Origin: Acidimicrobiales bacterium | GTDB taxonomy: Bacteria; Actinomycetota; Acidimicrobiia; Acidimicrobiales; SZUA-35 | NCBI GenBank assembly: GCA_041394265.1 | Contig: JAWKIO010000005.1 | Span: forward strand, 4,898,001 to 4,962,000 | Length of the DNA: 64,000 nt | Reading direction: 5' to 3' | Shown here: positions 1 to 8,599 of the stretch, piece after piece | Position numbering within the stretch: the stretch's first letter is position 1 | Layout of the letters: the number at the start of each line of letters is the position of its first letter | Notes under the pieces: generated by a model | What the model was told of the DNA's origin: nothing | Seen by the model: the letters and a program-made list of their open reading frames with translations, nothing else | The model's database searches: none | Position numbers and translations under genes: made by a program

Positions 1-872
1 GATCGGGCGATGCCTGGCTCGTCGACGCTCGCTTCGACGGCATCGGTGGCGGCGCGGTGGTCGCCTCGTCGACGGTGCCCGGCGAGTTCCTCGTGCAGCG
101 GAACGGCTTCTTCACCCGGCCGAGCGGGGTCTGGACCCGCATCGGCCCCGACGCCGGCGGTCGATTGCAAACCGATCCCGAGTGGTCGGTCCAGGCCTCC
201 AGCGCGGCGAGCGACGGCACCCTGGTCGCGTTCGGCCTGCCCGGCGACGAGCGCACCATGACGTTTTCGATCGAGTTGGCCGACGAAGCCGCAGGCGGCG
301 GCAGCACCGCAGTCGTCGACCTGCGCCACGCCCAGACGATCCAGGCCCCGATCCCGGTACCGGCCGACGGAAGCCCGGCTCGCCGCCGGCCCCCTCCTTC
401 ACAGTTCGGGACCGCGGTCGCCTTCGTCCAGGGGCGCCTGGTTGTTGCCGGACCCGGGCTCGAGATCGATGGTGTCCGTGACGAGGGTGCCATCTTCGTG
501 TTCGAGGCGACCGTGGGTCCGGCCGGCTGCACGATCACCGGTACCGACGGCGACGACACCCTCAACGGCACCACCGACGACGACGTGATCTGTGGCCTCG
601 GAGGCAACGATCTGATCCGGGGCAATCTCGGCTTCGATCGAATCTACGGGGGACCGGGCGACGACGATCTGAGCGGCGATGCCGCTGACGATCTGCTCGT
701 CGGTGGCGCCGGCAACGACCGACTGGCCGGCGGCGCAGGGGCCGATGCCCTCTACGGCGGCGACGGCAACGATCGGCTCTACGGTGGAGCGGGCAACGAC
801 CATCTCGACGGTGGCGACGGGCGTGACCCGTGCTACGGCGGCGCCGACATCGACACGTTCAACGCCTGCTGA
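1..872 (+). CDS. Secreted FG-GAP / RTX calcium-binding protein, 5' truncated
   Basis: The reading frame is open from the first bases of the window, so the N-terminus lies outside. The left part reads as beta-propeller FG-GAP-like sequence (FGTAVAFVQGRLVVAGPG, then an acidic GVRDEGAIFVFE). From about base 530 to the end there are roughly eight glycine/aspartate nonapeptides of the RTX type (GGAGNDRLAGGAGADAL and similar), which form Ca2+-binding parallel beta-rolls outside the cell. It ends with two cysteines in a short tail. This is probably an exported or surface protein. RTX repeats say nothing about enzymatic activity, and no catalytic domain is visible in this fragment. Confidence 0.8.
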   Translation, partial: SGDAWLVDARFDGIGGGAVVASSTVPGEFLVQRNGFFTRPSGVWTRIGPDAGGRLQTDPEWSVQASSAASDGTLVAFGLPGDERTMTFSIELADEAAGGGSTAVVDLRHAQTIQAPIPVPADGSPARRRPPPSQFGTAVAFVQGRLVVAGPGLEIDGVRDEGAIFVFEATVGPAGCTITGTDGDDTLNGTTDDDVICGLGGNDLIRGNLGFDRIYGGPGDDDLSGDAADDLLVGGAGNDRLAGGAGADALYGGDGNDRLYGGAGNDHLDGGDGRDPCYGGADIDTFNAC

Positions 873-911
873 ACGACCGTCACGGAGCGCGCGGCGCCCC
901 GCAATGCGCAC

Positions 912-1643
912 TCAGCGATGGGTGATGGCGTGGGCGACATGGGGATTGCCGCCCAGCCCATTTGCCAATTGGCTCGTCAGCTCGTGGGCCATGATGTCCC
1001 ACATTCGGTCGATCAGCTCGGCCGTCATGATCAGATCGGCATTCACACCGAGCGCCGACTCTCGGCGCAGCCGGTCGGCCAGCGATCGCAGTGCGATCAG
1101 CGACGCCGCCGACGCCAGATCGAGTGGTGCTGCGCCGGCGGCGCGAGCGGCACGCACCCGTGGCTCGGTGTCCTCGATCACGCTCGCCACGATCAGCTCC
1201 ACCAAACCCTCGTAATGGGCACGGTCGGCTCGTGGCGCTCGAATCAGCAGCGTCTGGGTGGCACTGCGTCCGGCCTGACGAGTGAGGCGAGCCATCTGCG
1301 CCTGAATGCTGATCACCCAGGCCTGTCGGCGGCTCCATTGCGCTCTGGGCGGTGGTTGCGGCGATGTCGGTGTTGCGAGGTGCGAGCGACTGCCGAGCGT
1401 GAGGTCGTACCGCTGCCGAGCGTCGGGGTCGGACAGGATGCGCCACGCCTCGTTCAGCTTGGCCATGGCGAGACCGCCGTCGTCGAGCCCGGCCACATCC
1501 GGATGGAGCTGACGGGCCAACTGTCGATACGCCTGACGGAGCTCGTCGGGCGTACAGGCCGACGGCACGCCGAACAGGTCGTAGAGCGTGACCACGCCGG
1601 TTGCCGCGCCCGCTCGGTCGGCGTGTGCTCCGGCTCGACTCAT
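912..1643 (-). CDS. J-domain (DnaJ-like) protein
   Basis: This 243-residue protein has an N-terminal J-domain at about residues 18-75. It begins TLYDLFGVP and carries the invariant HPD tripeptide at residues 47-49 (QLHPDVAG), which stimulates the ATPase of DnaK-type Hsp70. There is no Gly/Phe region and no cysteine-rich zinc domain, so it is not canonical DnaJ. The remaining 160 residues are mostly helical and unrecognised, presumably a client- or site-specific module. I chose the ATG at 1643 because the longer open frame upstream is Arg/Ser-rich and looks non-coding. It ends 39 bp from the convergent RTX gene. Confidence 0.75.
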   Translation of the reverse strand: MSRAGAHADRAGAATGVVTLYDLFGVPSACTPDELRQAYRQLARQLHPDVAGLDDGGLAMAKLNEAWRILSDPDARQRYDLTLGSRSHLATPTSPQPPPRAQWSRRQAWVISIQAQMARLTRQAGRSATQTLLIRAPRADRAHYEGLVELIVASVIEDTEPRVRAARAAGAAPLDLASAASLIALRSLADRLRRESALGVNADLIMTAELIDRMWDIMAHELTSQLANGLGGNPHVAHAITHR

Positions 1644-1735
1644 GGCGCCAGTGTGGCCGATGGACTCGGCGTTGTGTCGCCGCCGAGTCGAATCGCCCCG
1701 CTTCATTTCTGTGATCGTGCGGCCGAAGGAAGTGC

Positions 1736-1891
1736 ATGGCCGTGGTCGAGACGCCGACGATCGCCGAGCAGGCGAACAGCCGCTGGCCCGAGATCGTGCG
1801 CTTCGTGCTGCTCGTGATGGCGTGGGGCATCGCCATCGGCGCTGCGCTGGCACCCATCGTGTACCTCCTACGCCGCATCGGCGTCGGCTGA
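1736..1891 (+). CDS. Small single-pass membrane protein (51 aa)
   Basis: A short open frame encodes 51 residues with a polar N-terminus, one hydrophobic helix at about residues 21-45 (VRFVLLVMAWGIAIGAALAP) and a positively charged end (LLRRIGVG). GGAAGGAAGTGC just upstream supplies a Shine-Dalgarno-like GGAAG. It lies 15 bp before the DUF952 gene on the same strand, so the two probably form an operon. No function is recognised. The hydrophobic segment, charge pattern and good codon use argue that it is real. Confidence 0.55.
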   Translation: MAVVETPTIAEQANSRWPEIVRFVLLVMAWGIAIGAALAPIVYLLRRIGVG

Positions 1892-1906
1892 GGACAAACT
1901 GGGGCC

Positions 1907-2260
1907 ATGACGAGTCTCCCCACCTTGCTCCACATCGCCACGCCCGACACCTGGGCCGAGGCACAGCGGGTGGGGGAGTATCGAGCCGACTCGTTGATCT
2001 CCGAGGGATTCATCCACCTGTCGACTCCCGAGCAGGTCCTGATCCCGGCCAACGAGCGGTACGCCGGGCGGACCGATCTCGTCCTCCTGGTGATCGACGG
2101 CTCGAAGCTGTCCGCCGACCTGGTCTTCGAGGACTCCTACGGCAGCGGCATCGAGTTCCCCCACGTGTACGGCCCGATCGATCTCGCCGCCGTCACCGAC
2201 ATCGTCGACTTCCCGTCGAACGATGACGGCACCTTCGACCTCCCCGCCTCCCTCCACTGA
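1907..2260 (+). CDS. DUF952 family protein
   Basis: This 117-residue protein matches the DUF952 family. It starts with LLHIATPDTWAEA, has the family motif GFIHLSTPEQV near residues 33-44, then VLLVID, and a PHVYGPI segment near the end. The family is widespread in actinobacteria and proteobacteria. It is often labelled glutathione S-transferase-like, but no reaction is established. The length is typical. It follows the small membrane protein closely and may be co-transcribed with it. Confidence 0.85.
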   Translation: MTSLPTLLHIATPDTWAEAQRVGEYRADSLISEGFIHLSTPEQVLIPANERYAGRTDLVLLVIDGSKLSADLVFEDSYGSGIEFPHVYGPIDLAAVTDIVDFPSNDDGTFDLPASLH

Positions 2261-2288
2261 TCGAGCATTCGACGCCGACCTGACCACC

Positions 2289-2364
2289 CGAACTCTCGGC
2301 TGTCGAGCTCACCCCCGGCGAACTCTCGGCCGGGCAGCCCACTTCCGGGCTCAGGAGCCGAGAG
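2289..2364. repeat. Intergenic direct and inverted repeats
   Basis: Within the 223-bp gap between the DUF952 gene and the DUF4214 gene, CGAACTCTCGGC occurs at 2289-2300 and again at 2319-2330. Its partial inverse GCCGAGAG occurs at 2357-2364. Either copy can pair with the inverse to form a stem, so the stretch may act as a transcription terminator for the upstream operon or as an extragenic repeat. Nothing else was recognised in this gap. Confidence 0.5.
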
Positions 2365-2483
2365 ATGGGGCAGCGGACCCACGTCCGGCGGATCGAACGA
2401 ACTACAGAATCTGAGCCGTCTGGCTCACGTTGGCCACACCGCAGCCGAAGGTTCCGGAGTACCCGTCCCCGCCGAGGTCCTCC

Positions 2484-3485
2484 ATGTTCGCTGCCGTCCG
2501 GGCATCACTCGTTCGTCGCTTGTTCGTCAACACGCTTGCACTCACGCTGGCCGTCACCGCATTGGTGGTCGGCTCGCCCACCGCAGCCACCGCAACCTCA
2601 CCGGCACCAACGGCCGCGGCCGACGGTGACGTCTGCATCGGGGCGACGCCTCCCAGTGACCTCTACGTCACCAGTACCAAGCGGGCGTCGGTCTATCGCC
2701 TCTACTGCGCAGCATTTCTCCGGCTGCCCGATACGAGCGGGCTCGACTACTGGACGGGGGAAGTGTTGGCGCATCGGCTCGATGTAGCCGGCATGGCGGA
2801 TGCCTTCATCAGCTCGGCCGAGTTCGTCCAGCGCTACGGCGCCGTCGACGATCGTGGCTTCCTCGACCTTGTCTATCGCAACGTGCTCGGGCGACCGTCC
2901 GACGACGTCGGCTACCGCTACTGGGCGACCCAGCTGGCGCGCCGAGACTTCGACCGTGGCGACCTGTTGATCTCGTTCTCCGAGTCCGCCGAGTTCACGA
3001 CGGCAACCGGAACCGCAAGCGCGGCCGCGGCCGGCGACCGGGCCTTCCTTCGGTCCGGCATGTCCGCACGGGCCGCAGCGGATGCCGAGCTGGCACGCGG
3101 TACCTACGTGGCAACGCAGTGCCAGGCCGACCAGTTCGGCGGGAACGTGCGTTGGGTGCGCAGCACCTGGAACCTGACCTGGTGCGTCCGCACCGACCCC
3201 AACTGGCCGGCATCGACGACCGATGCGGTCTACGTCCACGAGGCCTTCCACGCTCGGATCTCGCTGTTGTATGTCCATCGTGACGCGTTGACCACCGCAC
3301 AACGGGCCGAGGTCGAACGGGTCGTGAACGACAAGGCGGCCAATGAGGGGCTGGCCGACCTGTGGACCATGCGTCTCGTACCCGGGTACGGGGGAGCACC
3401 ACAGTACGCCAACGACCTGTTCACCAACGCCATCTGGGAGGAGCTGTTCGCTCGCTACCCGCTGGGTGGCGATCTCCCCGGGTGA
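2484..3485 (+). CDS. Secreted DUF4214 protein with HEXXH metallopeptidase-like motif
   Basis: The protein has 333 residues from the ATG at 2484, chosen because it places a signal peptide at the N-terminus (basic MFAAVRASLVRRLF, hydrophobic core, AATATS-type cleavage region). Residues about 60-170 form a DUF4214-type domain with two repeats of the pattern YR..LGR..D..GYRYW (YRNVLGRPSDDVGYRYW). This domain is found in secreted and S-layer-associated proteins. Downstream is VHEAFHARISL, an HEXXH zinc motif, followed about 35 residues later by NEGLADLWTM, which could supply a third ligand as in gluzincins. Peptidase activity is an inference; the export signal and DUF4214 repeats are visible. Confidence 0.75.
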   Translation: MFAAVRASLVRRLFVNTLALTLAVTALVVGSPTAATATSPAPTAAADGDVCIGATPPSDLYVTSTKRASVYRLYCAAFLRLPDTSGLDYWTGEVLAHRLDVAGMADAFISSAEFVQRYGAVDDRGFLDLVYRNVLGRPSDDVGYRYWATQLARRDFDRGDLLISFSESAEFTTATGTASAAAAGDRAFLRSGMSARAAADAELARGTYVATQCQADQFGGNVRWVRSTWNLTWCVRTDPNWPASTTDAVYVHEAFHARISLLYVHRDALTTAQRAEVERVVNDKAANEGLADLWTMRLVPGYGGAPQYANDLFTNAIWEELFARYPLGGDLPG

Positions 3486-3513
3486 GCCGCTCGCCGGCGA
3501 GCGCCGTCCGAGA

Positions 3514-5061
3514 TCAGGCCAGGAACAACCGATACGCCGGGTGCTCGGTTTCCTCCCAGTACCGGTAGCCGAGTTGGTCGAGGAACCGATCGAACTCGCC
3601 GGCATCGGCGTCAGGCACCTGCATGCCCACCAGGACTCGACCGACGTCGGACCCGTGGTTGCGGTAGTGGAACAGCGAGATGTTCCAGTCCGGGGCCATG
3701 CTCGACAGGAAGGTGCTCAGGGCACCAGGGCGTTCAGGGAACTCGAAGCGGTACAGACGCTCGTCGTTGGCGAGAGGGGAGTGGCCGCCCACCAGATGCC
3801 GCAGGTGCAGCTTCGCCAGCTCGTCGTCGGTGAGATCGAGCGCTTCGAGACCGGCCGTCCGGAACGACTCGGCGATCGAACGCGCCTGCGCCCGGCTCGA
3901 CACTTGGAGGCCGACGAACACATACGCTTCGTCGGCGTCGGCGATGCGGTAGTTGAACTCGGTGACGGCGCGCCCCTCGTCGAGGATCTCGATGAACCGC
4001 CGGAAGCTCCCCCTCGTCTCGGGAATCGTGACCGCGAAGACCGCCTCGCGATGCTCGCCGATCTCGGCCCGCTCCGACACGAAGCGCAACCGGTCGAAGT
4101 TCATGTTGGCACCGCTGGCCACGGCGATGAGCGTCTCACCGCTGACGCCGGTCCGCTCCGTGTACGCCTTCACTCCGGCGATGGCCAGGGCGCCGGACGG
4201 CTCGAGAATGGCGCGGGTGTCGGTGAAGACGTCCTTGATCGCCGCGCAGATCTGGTCGGTATCGACTCGGATGACCTCGTCGACACATCCAGAGGCGACA
4301 CGGAACGTCTCCTCGCCGACCAACTTCACGGCCGTGCCATCGGCGAAGAGCCCCACGGTGTCGAGTTCGACCCGGGCCCGGTGCTCGAGCGATTGCGCCA
4401 TGGCGTCGGAGTCGTCGGATTGCACACCGATCACACGGATGCCAGGCCGCAGCGCCTTCAGGTAGCTGCCGATGCCCGAGATCAGCCCGCCTCCTCCGAT
4501 CGGCACGAACACGGCGTGGATCGGCTCGGGATGCTGGCGCAGGATCTCCATACCGATCGTTCCCTGGCCGGCGATCACGTCGGGATCGTCGAACGGGTGT
4601 ACGAACGTGAGCGATCGTTGCGCCATCAGTTCGACGGCGAGGCCGTAGCTGTCGGAGTACGACTCACCGTGGAGGACCACCTCGGCCCCGCGAGCCCGCA
4701 CGGCGTCGACCTTGACCTCGGGGGTGGTGATCGGCATCACGATGACCGCCGAACAGCCGAGTTCCTGGGCGGCCATTGCTACGCCCTGTGCATGGTTCCC
4801 GGCCGACGCCGCGATCACCCCGAAGCCGCGTTGGGCAGGGGAGAGGTTCGCCATCTTGTTGTAGGCACCGCGAATCTTGAACGAGAACACCGGCAGGAGG
4901 TCTTCGCGTTTGAGCATGACCCGGTTGCCGAGCCGGGTGGAGAGCACGGGTGCATCGTCGAGCGGCGACTCATCGATGACCTCGTAGACCTTCGAGGTCA
5001 GGATGCGCTTGAGATACCCGGCTTCGTCGGCGTCGGACAGCGGTACTCGTTCGATCTCCAC
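3514..5061 (-). CDS. ilvA: Threonine ammonia-lyase, biosynthetic
   Basis: This PLP enzyme deaminates threonine to 2-oxobutanoate, the first step to isoleucine. Its 515 residues match the long biosynthetic form. The catalytic domain (about 1-330) carries the PLP lysine at K62 in FSFKIRGAYN and the glycine loop PIGGGGLISG. The C-terminal part (about 335-515) contains two ACT-like regulatory modules (FAVTIPETRGSFRRF and YRFEFPERPGALSTF), which in the family bind isoleucine and valine. It lies 34 bp downstream of the chemoreceptor gene on the same strand. Confidence 0.95.
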   Translation of the reverse strand: MEIERVPLSDADEAGYLKRILTSKVYEVIDESPLDDAPVLSTRLGNRVMLKREDLLPVFSFKIRGAYNKMANLSPAQRGFGVIAASAGNHAQGVAMAAQELGCSAVIVMPITTPEVKVDAVRARGAEVVLHGESYSDSYGLAVELMAQRSLTFVHPFDDPDVIAGQGTIGMEILRQHPEPIHAVFVPIGGGGLISGIGSYLKALRPGIRVIGVQSDDSDAMAQSLEHRARVELDTVGLFADGTAVKLVGEETFRVASGCVDEVIRVDTDQICAAIKDVFTDTRAILEPSGALAIAGVKAYTERTGVSGETLIAVASGANMNFDRLRFVSERAEIGEHREAVFAVTIPETRGSFRRFIEILDEGRAVTEFNYRIADADEAYVFVGLQVSSRAQARSIAESFRTAGLEALDLTDDELAKLHLRHLVGGHSPLANDERLYRFEFPERPGALSTFLSSMAPDWNISLFHYRNHGSDVGRVLVGMQVPDADAGEFDRFLDQLGYRYWEETEHPAYRLFLA

Positions 5062-5095
5062 CTGGTCACGCTAACGGGCCATCGCCCGCGGTGGC

Positions 5096-6532
5096 TCAAT
5101 GGTGTGACGTGACCACCGAACGCTCACCGGTCAATCCTGCGAGCGACGCGGCGTTGGTGTTCATGTCCTGTGCTGTGTGGACGAGGCGCCCGACGATGCC
5201 GGTCGTCGACGAGGCATCGGAGGCGACGTCGTGGATGCACGCGGCGATCTGATCCGTCGTGTTCGACGCGGTCGCCATCGTGCCTTCGAGGTCGTGCACC
5301 GAGAGCGACTGCTGATCGGCAGCGACCCGGATGACGGTCTGGGCATCGGCGATCTGGGCGATGGTCTCGGAGATGCCGGCGATGGCGCCGACGACGTCAC
5401 GAGTGTCGGTATGGATGGTCGAGACGAGGTCAGCGATCTCGGTCGTCGCGGCCGTCGTCTGCTTGGCCAGTTCCTTCACCTCACCAGCGACCACGGCGAA
5501 TCCCTTGCCGGCCTCACCGGCTCGGGCCGCCTCGATTGTGGCATTGAGCGCCAGGAGGTTGGTCTGCTCGGCAATGGTCGAGATCAGCACCAGCACATTG
5601 GCGATCTCCGCCGACGAGGTATCGAGGCGCTGGATGGTCGTCGTTGCCACCTTGGCCTGGTCGGATGCGGTGTCGATGATCGTGTCCGAGCTCGCCACCG
5701 ACGCTGCGATCTGATCGGCCGATCCGCCGAGCTGCAGGATCGACGCCGACGCATTGCGGATCGTCGTGCCCATCAGGTCGGCCCGCTGCACCGCCATCGC
5801 CGTCCGGTCGACGGACCCGGTGGCCGAGGACTCGAGCACCGAGCAGACATCGTCGAGTTCGGTACCCGCCAACCGCAGTTGTGCGAAGACCTGGCCGATC
5901 CGTCGGTCGACCTTGGTGCCATAGACCCACGACAGCCCGAGGACGAGCAAGGCAACGAACGCGGCGCCGGCGACAACGATGATCTGGAGCGACCGCCCGG
6001 CATCGTGTGCTTGCGACGCCACGAGTTCCGAGTGGGCACGGGCCGCAATGGCGAGATTGGCAGCGGCCATGTCGGCCTCGTCGACCGCAGCGAGCAGTTC
6101 GGGACTGGAGATGGTCGCCAGCACCTCGAGCGGGGCGTCGCCACCATTCGACAGGGTCTCGGCGTAGGGCCGGAGCCGATCCGTGGCCGCCGTCAGGTTC
6201 GCTGCTGCGGTACGAACCTCCTCGCTGTTCGACTCGGCCGCGATCTCGACGATGCGCGTCGCATGGGTGAGTTCATCGGTCAGGCCACCGACCACTGCGG
6301 CCGACCCTTCGTCGGCGGTCGCCTGGTCGGTGGCACGAATCAGGCCAAGGACGCCGCCATACACCTGGACCTTGGCGACCTGGAACTGTTCCATCTCGGC
6401 GAGCACCTCGGCCGCCTGGTTCATCTGTTCACCGCGCTCGATCGACGCCGACGCTCGTTGCACGACGATCGACACCAGCCCACCGAGCAGGGCGATGAAC
6501 GTGCAAGCGGCAATGACGATGGATCGGCGCAT
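5096..6532 (-). CDS. Methyl-accepting chemotaxis protein
   Basis: This is a 478-residue transmembrane chemoreceptor. It has one helix at about residues 5-26 (IVIAACTFIALLGGLVSIVV), a helical extracytoplasmic sensor, and a second helix near 180-205 (LQIIVVAGAAFVALLVLGLS). A cytoplasmic coiled-coil signalling domain follows, containing the conserved hairpin AEQTNLLALNATIEAARAGE. No clear HAMP module is seen after the second helix. The hairpin tip normally contacts CheA and CheW, but neither gene lies in the window. The neighbouring ilvA is not functionally related. Confidence 0.9.
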   Translation of the reverse strand: MRRSIVIAACTFIALLGGLVSIVVQRASASIERGEQMNQAAEVLAEMEQFQVAKVQVYGGVLGLIRATDQATADEGSAAVVGGLTDELTHATRIVEIAAESNSEEVRTAAANLTAATDRLRPYAETLSNGGDAPLEVLATISSPELLAAVDEADMAAANLAIAARAHSELVASQAHDAGRSLQIIVVAGAAFVALLVLGLSWVYGTKVDRRIGQVFAQLRLAGTELDDVCSVLESSATGSVDRTAMAVQRADLMGTTIRNASASILQLGGSADQIAASVASSDTIIDTASDQAKVATTTIQRLDTSSAEIANVLVLISTIAEQTNLLALNATIEAARAGEAGKGFAVVAGEVKELAKQTTAATTEIADLVSTIHTDTRDVVGAIAGISETIAQIADAQTVIRVAADQQSLSVHDLEGTMATASNTTDQIAACIHDVASDASSTTGIVGRLVHTAQDMNTNAASLAGLTGERSVVTSHH

Positions 6533-6670
6533 ACGGGGCTTCCTCTGGCTTGGAGATCAACTCGATCCACCAACGCCAGCGGGCAGGCGCGTCAGATCGG
6601 TGTCACCAGCTTCGGAGCCCCGCCACCGCGCTATGAGCCCTCGCGTGCGCTCGATGACCCGGTAGACGTC

Positions 6671-7411
6671 TCAGTCGGCGAGCGAGTCGAGCATGTCGTC
6701 GTCGGGCACGTCGCTGTCATCGAGCGGATCGGTGCCCAACTTGACCTCGGCATAGTCGGACACGCCATCGCCGTCGGTGTCGACCTCCCACGGATCGGTC
6801 TTCAGATCGATCTCGTAGCCATCGCCGAGCCCGTCGCCGTCGCTGTCGGCCGACTTCGGGTTCAGACCGTACTGGTCCTCGAAGTCATCGGACAGGCCGT
6901 CGCCATCGCTGTCGACCGGAACGGTCGGCGCCGGGGGAGTGCTACTCCCCGTCCCGAAGCCGCCATCACCGTCGACGACATCGCCAGTTCCGGTTTGGTA
7001 CGAGTCCTCGATTTGGCTGTCACCATTGCCGACGTTGACATTCCCGGTGTTGAAGGAATCAGCGACTTGCGTGTCACCATCGCCGGTCAACGGCGGAGGT
7101 GTGTCGTTGGCGTCGTTGGGGTCGGTGCGGCGCAGCACCGCCTCGTACCAGTCGTTGGCGCCGTCACCATCAGAGTCGGCGTTCAGCGGGTCGGTTCCGT
7201 AGTCGAACTCCTCGCTGTCGATCAGACCGTCGTCGTCGGTGTCGACGTTGTGCGGATCGGTGCCGATCGTCGCCTCGACGATGTCGTCCAAACCATCGCC
7301 GTCGGAATCGGGAAAGTCGATCGGTTCGGCGTACTGCACCTCGACCGCATCCATGGCCGGCACGCCGCTGCCCTGACCCTTGCCCGACAGGTTCGTCACC
7401 TTGTCACTCAT
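6671..7411 (-). CDS. Acidic calcium-binding protein with thrombospondin type 3-like repeats
   Basis: This 246-residue protein is very rich in aspartate and glycine. It is built from repeats of the form DSDGDGLxDxxE (DFPDSDGDGLDDIVEA, DTDGDGVSDYAEVKLGTDP), as in the TSP3 / bacterial calcium-repeat family, in two blocks separated by an Asn/Gly/Thr-rich linker. I chose the ATG at 7411 because GGAGGG lies 5 nt upstream. No signal peptide is visible from this start, which is odd because these repeats normally act outside the cell. It may use another export route or lack the true N-terminus. Confidence 0.7.
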   Translation of the reverse strand: MSDKVTNLSGKGQGSGVPAMDAVEVQYAEPIDFPDSDGDGLDDIVEATIGTDPHNVDTDDDGLIDSEEFDYGTDPLNADSDGDGANDWYEAVLRRTDPNDANDTPPPLTGDGDTQVADSFNTGNVNVGNGDSQIEDSYQTGTGDVVDGDGGFGTGSSTPPAPTVPVDSDGDGLSDDFEDQYGLNPKSADSDGDGLGDGYEIDLKTDPWEVDTDGDGVSDYAEVKLGTDPLDDSDVPDDDMLDSLAD

Positions 7412-7511
7412 CGCATCCCTCCAGACGTGAGTTCGTTGTGGCACTGGACACTAGTACCTGCCACCAACGACGTCCGCTGTCTCGTCCGGTTTCACGACGT
7501 GGCGAAACAAA

Positions 7512-7527
7512 CATAATCGTCATTATG
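7512..7527. repeat. AT-rich inverted repeat CATAAT-N4-ATTATG
   Basis: CATAAT at 7512-7517 and ATTATG at 7522-7527 are perfect inverted repeats around CGTC, in an otherwise very GC-rich 167-bp gap between metA and the calcium-repeat gene. The position, about 100 bp upstream of the start at 7411, fits an operator or part of a minus-strand promoter. It could also be a small intrinsic hairpin. No regulator is identified. Confidence 0.35.
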
Positions 7528-7578
7528 CAGCACTTGTCTGGAGACCCAGGTCAGCCAGCTTGATGCCCTGAGCGACTC

Positions 7579-8520
7579 CTACCCCTTCGCTGCCGACGCC
7601 CCCTCGTGCTCGGACGTCGCAAAGTCGAACGGGGTCGACTGGTAGAGCTGGTTGATCCAGTTGCCGAACAACAAGAAGGCGTGTGACCGCCAGCGGTTCA
7701 GTGGTTGCTGCGTTGGGTCGTCGTCGGGGAAATAGTTGTGCGGTACCTCGATGTCGACGCCGGCGTCGACATCTCGGAAATACTCGTTGGCCAACGATGT
7801 CGAGTCGTACTCGACATGATTGAACATGTAGAGCCGATTGCCGGCGGTTTCCGACACCAGACACACACCCGTTTCATCGGACTCCATCAAGAGTTCGAGC
7901 TCGGGAACCGCAAGTACGTCGTCCTTGCGGACCTCGGTCCAGCGCGACACCGATACAGCGAAGTCGTCGGAGAACCCGGCGAGATACGGCGAGGCCGGCT
8001 GAAGATTTCGATGCTGGTAGACACCGAAGGCCTTGGCGTCGAGCGTGTACTTCGGCACACCATGGAAGTGCCAGATCGCCGCCATCGCACCCCAACAGAT
8101 CGCAAAGGTCGAATGGACGTGGGTAGTCGTCCAGTCGAGGATCTGTGTGAGTTCGGGCCAATAGGTGACCGCTTCGAAGTCGAGGGTCTCGATCGGTGCG
8201 CCGGTGATGATGAACCCGTCGAACGTGCGGTGTTTGATCTCGTCCCAGGTTCGGTAGAACGAGATCAGGTGATCCTCGGCGGTGTTCTTCGCCGCATGGC
8301 TCCCCACTCGCACCAGTGTCAGTTCCACCTGGAGCGGCGTCGACCCGAGCAGCCGTGCCAGTTGGGTCTCGGTGACGATCTTGTCGGGCATCAGGTTCAA
8401 GAGCGCGATCTGCAGCGGCCGGATGTCCTGGCGAAGTGCGGTCGACTCGTCCATCACCCGCACGCCCTCACGTTCGAGGACCTCGCGGGCGGGAAGGGCA
8501 TCGGGAATCCTGATGGGCAC
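7579..8520 (-). CDS. metA: Homoserine O-acyltransferase MetA, probably acetyl-CoA specific
   Basis: It transfers an acyl group to homoserine for methionine synthesis. The 313 residues from GTG 8520 match MetA length, and the N-terminus MPIRIPDALPAREVLEREG is typical. The nucleophile is C142 in TFAICWGAM. Further signatures are FNHVEYD and FGVYQHRN. Residue 111 by direct count is glutamate (GAPIET). In characterised MetA enzymes a Glu at this position goes with acetyl-CoA use and a Gly, as in Escherichia coli, with succinyl-CoA, so acetyl transfer is inferred. No known SAM riboswitch consensus was recognised in the 79-bp leader. Confidence 0.9.
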   Translation of the reverse strand: MPIRIPDALPAREVLEREGVRVMDESTALRQDIRPLQIALLNLMPDKIVTETQLARLLGSTPLQVELTLVRVGSHAAKNTAEDHLISFYRTWDEIKHRTFDGFIITGAPIETLDFEAVTYWPELTQILDWTTTHVHSTFAICWGAMAAIWHFHGVPKYTLDAKAFGVYQHRNLQPASPYLAGFSDDFAVSVSRWTEVRKDDVLAVPELELLMESDETGVCLVSETAGNRLYMFNHVEYDSTSLANEYFRDVDAGVDIEVPHNYFPDDDPTQQPLNRWRSHAFLLFGNWINQLYQSTPFDFATSEHEGASAAKG

Positions 8521-8599
8521 GACGAAAGCGTACGCGCCCGCCGACCCCCGCCCCTCCCCCTGATGCTCTGCCGAAGTGTTGGGAGGCTCCGCGCTTTGG

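Noticed and set aside
530..865. Short DNA repeats resembling an array
   Set aside because: They are codon-level repeats of RTX nonapeptides within an open reading frame.
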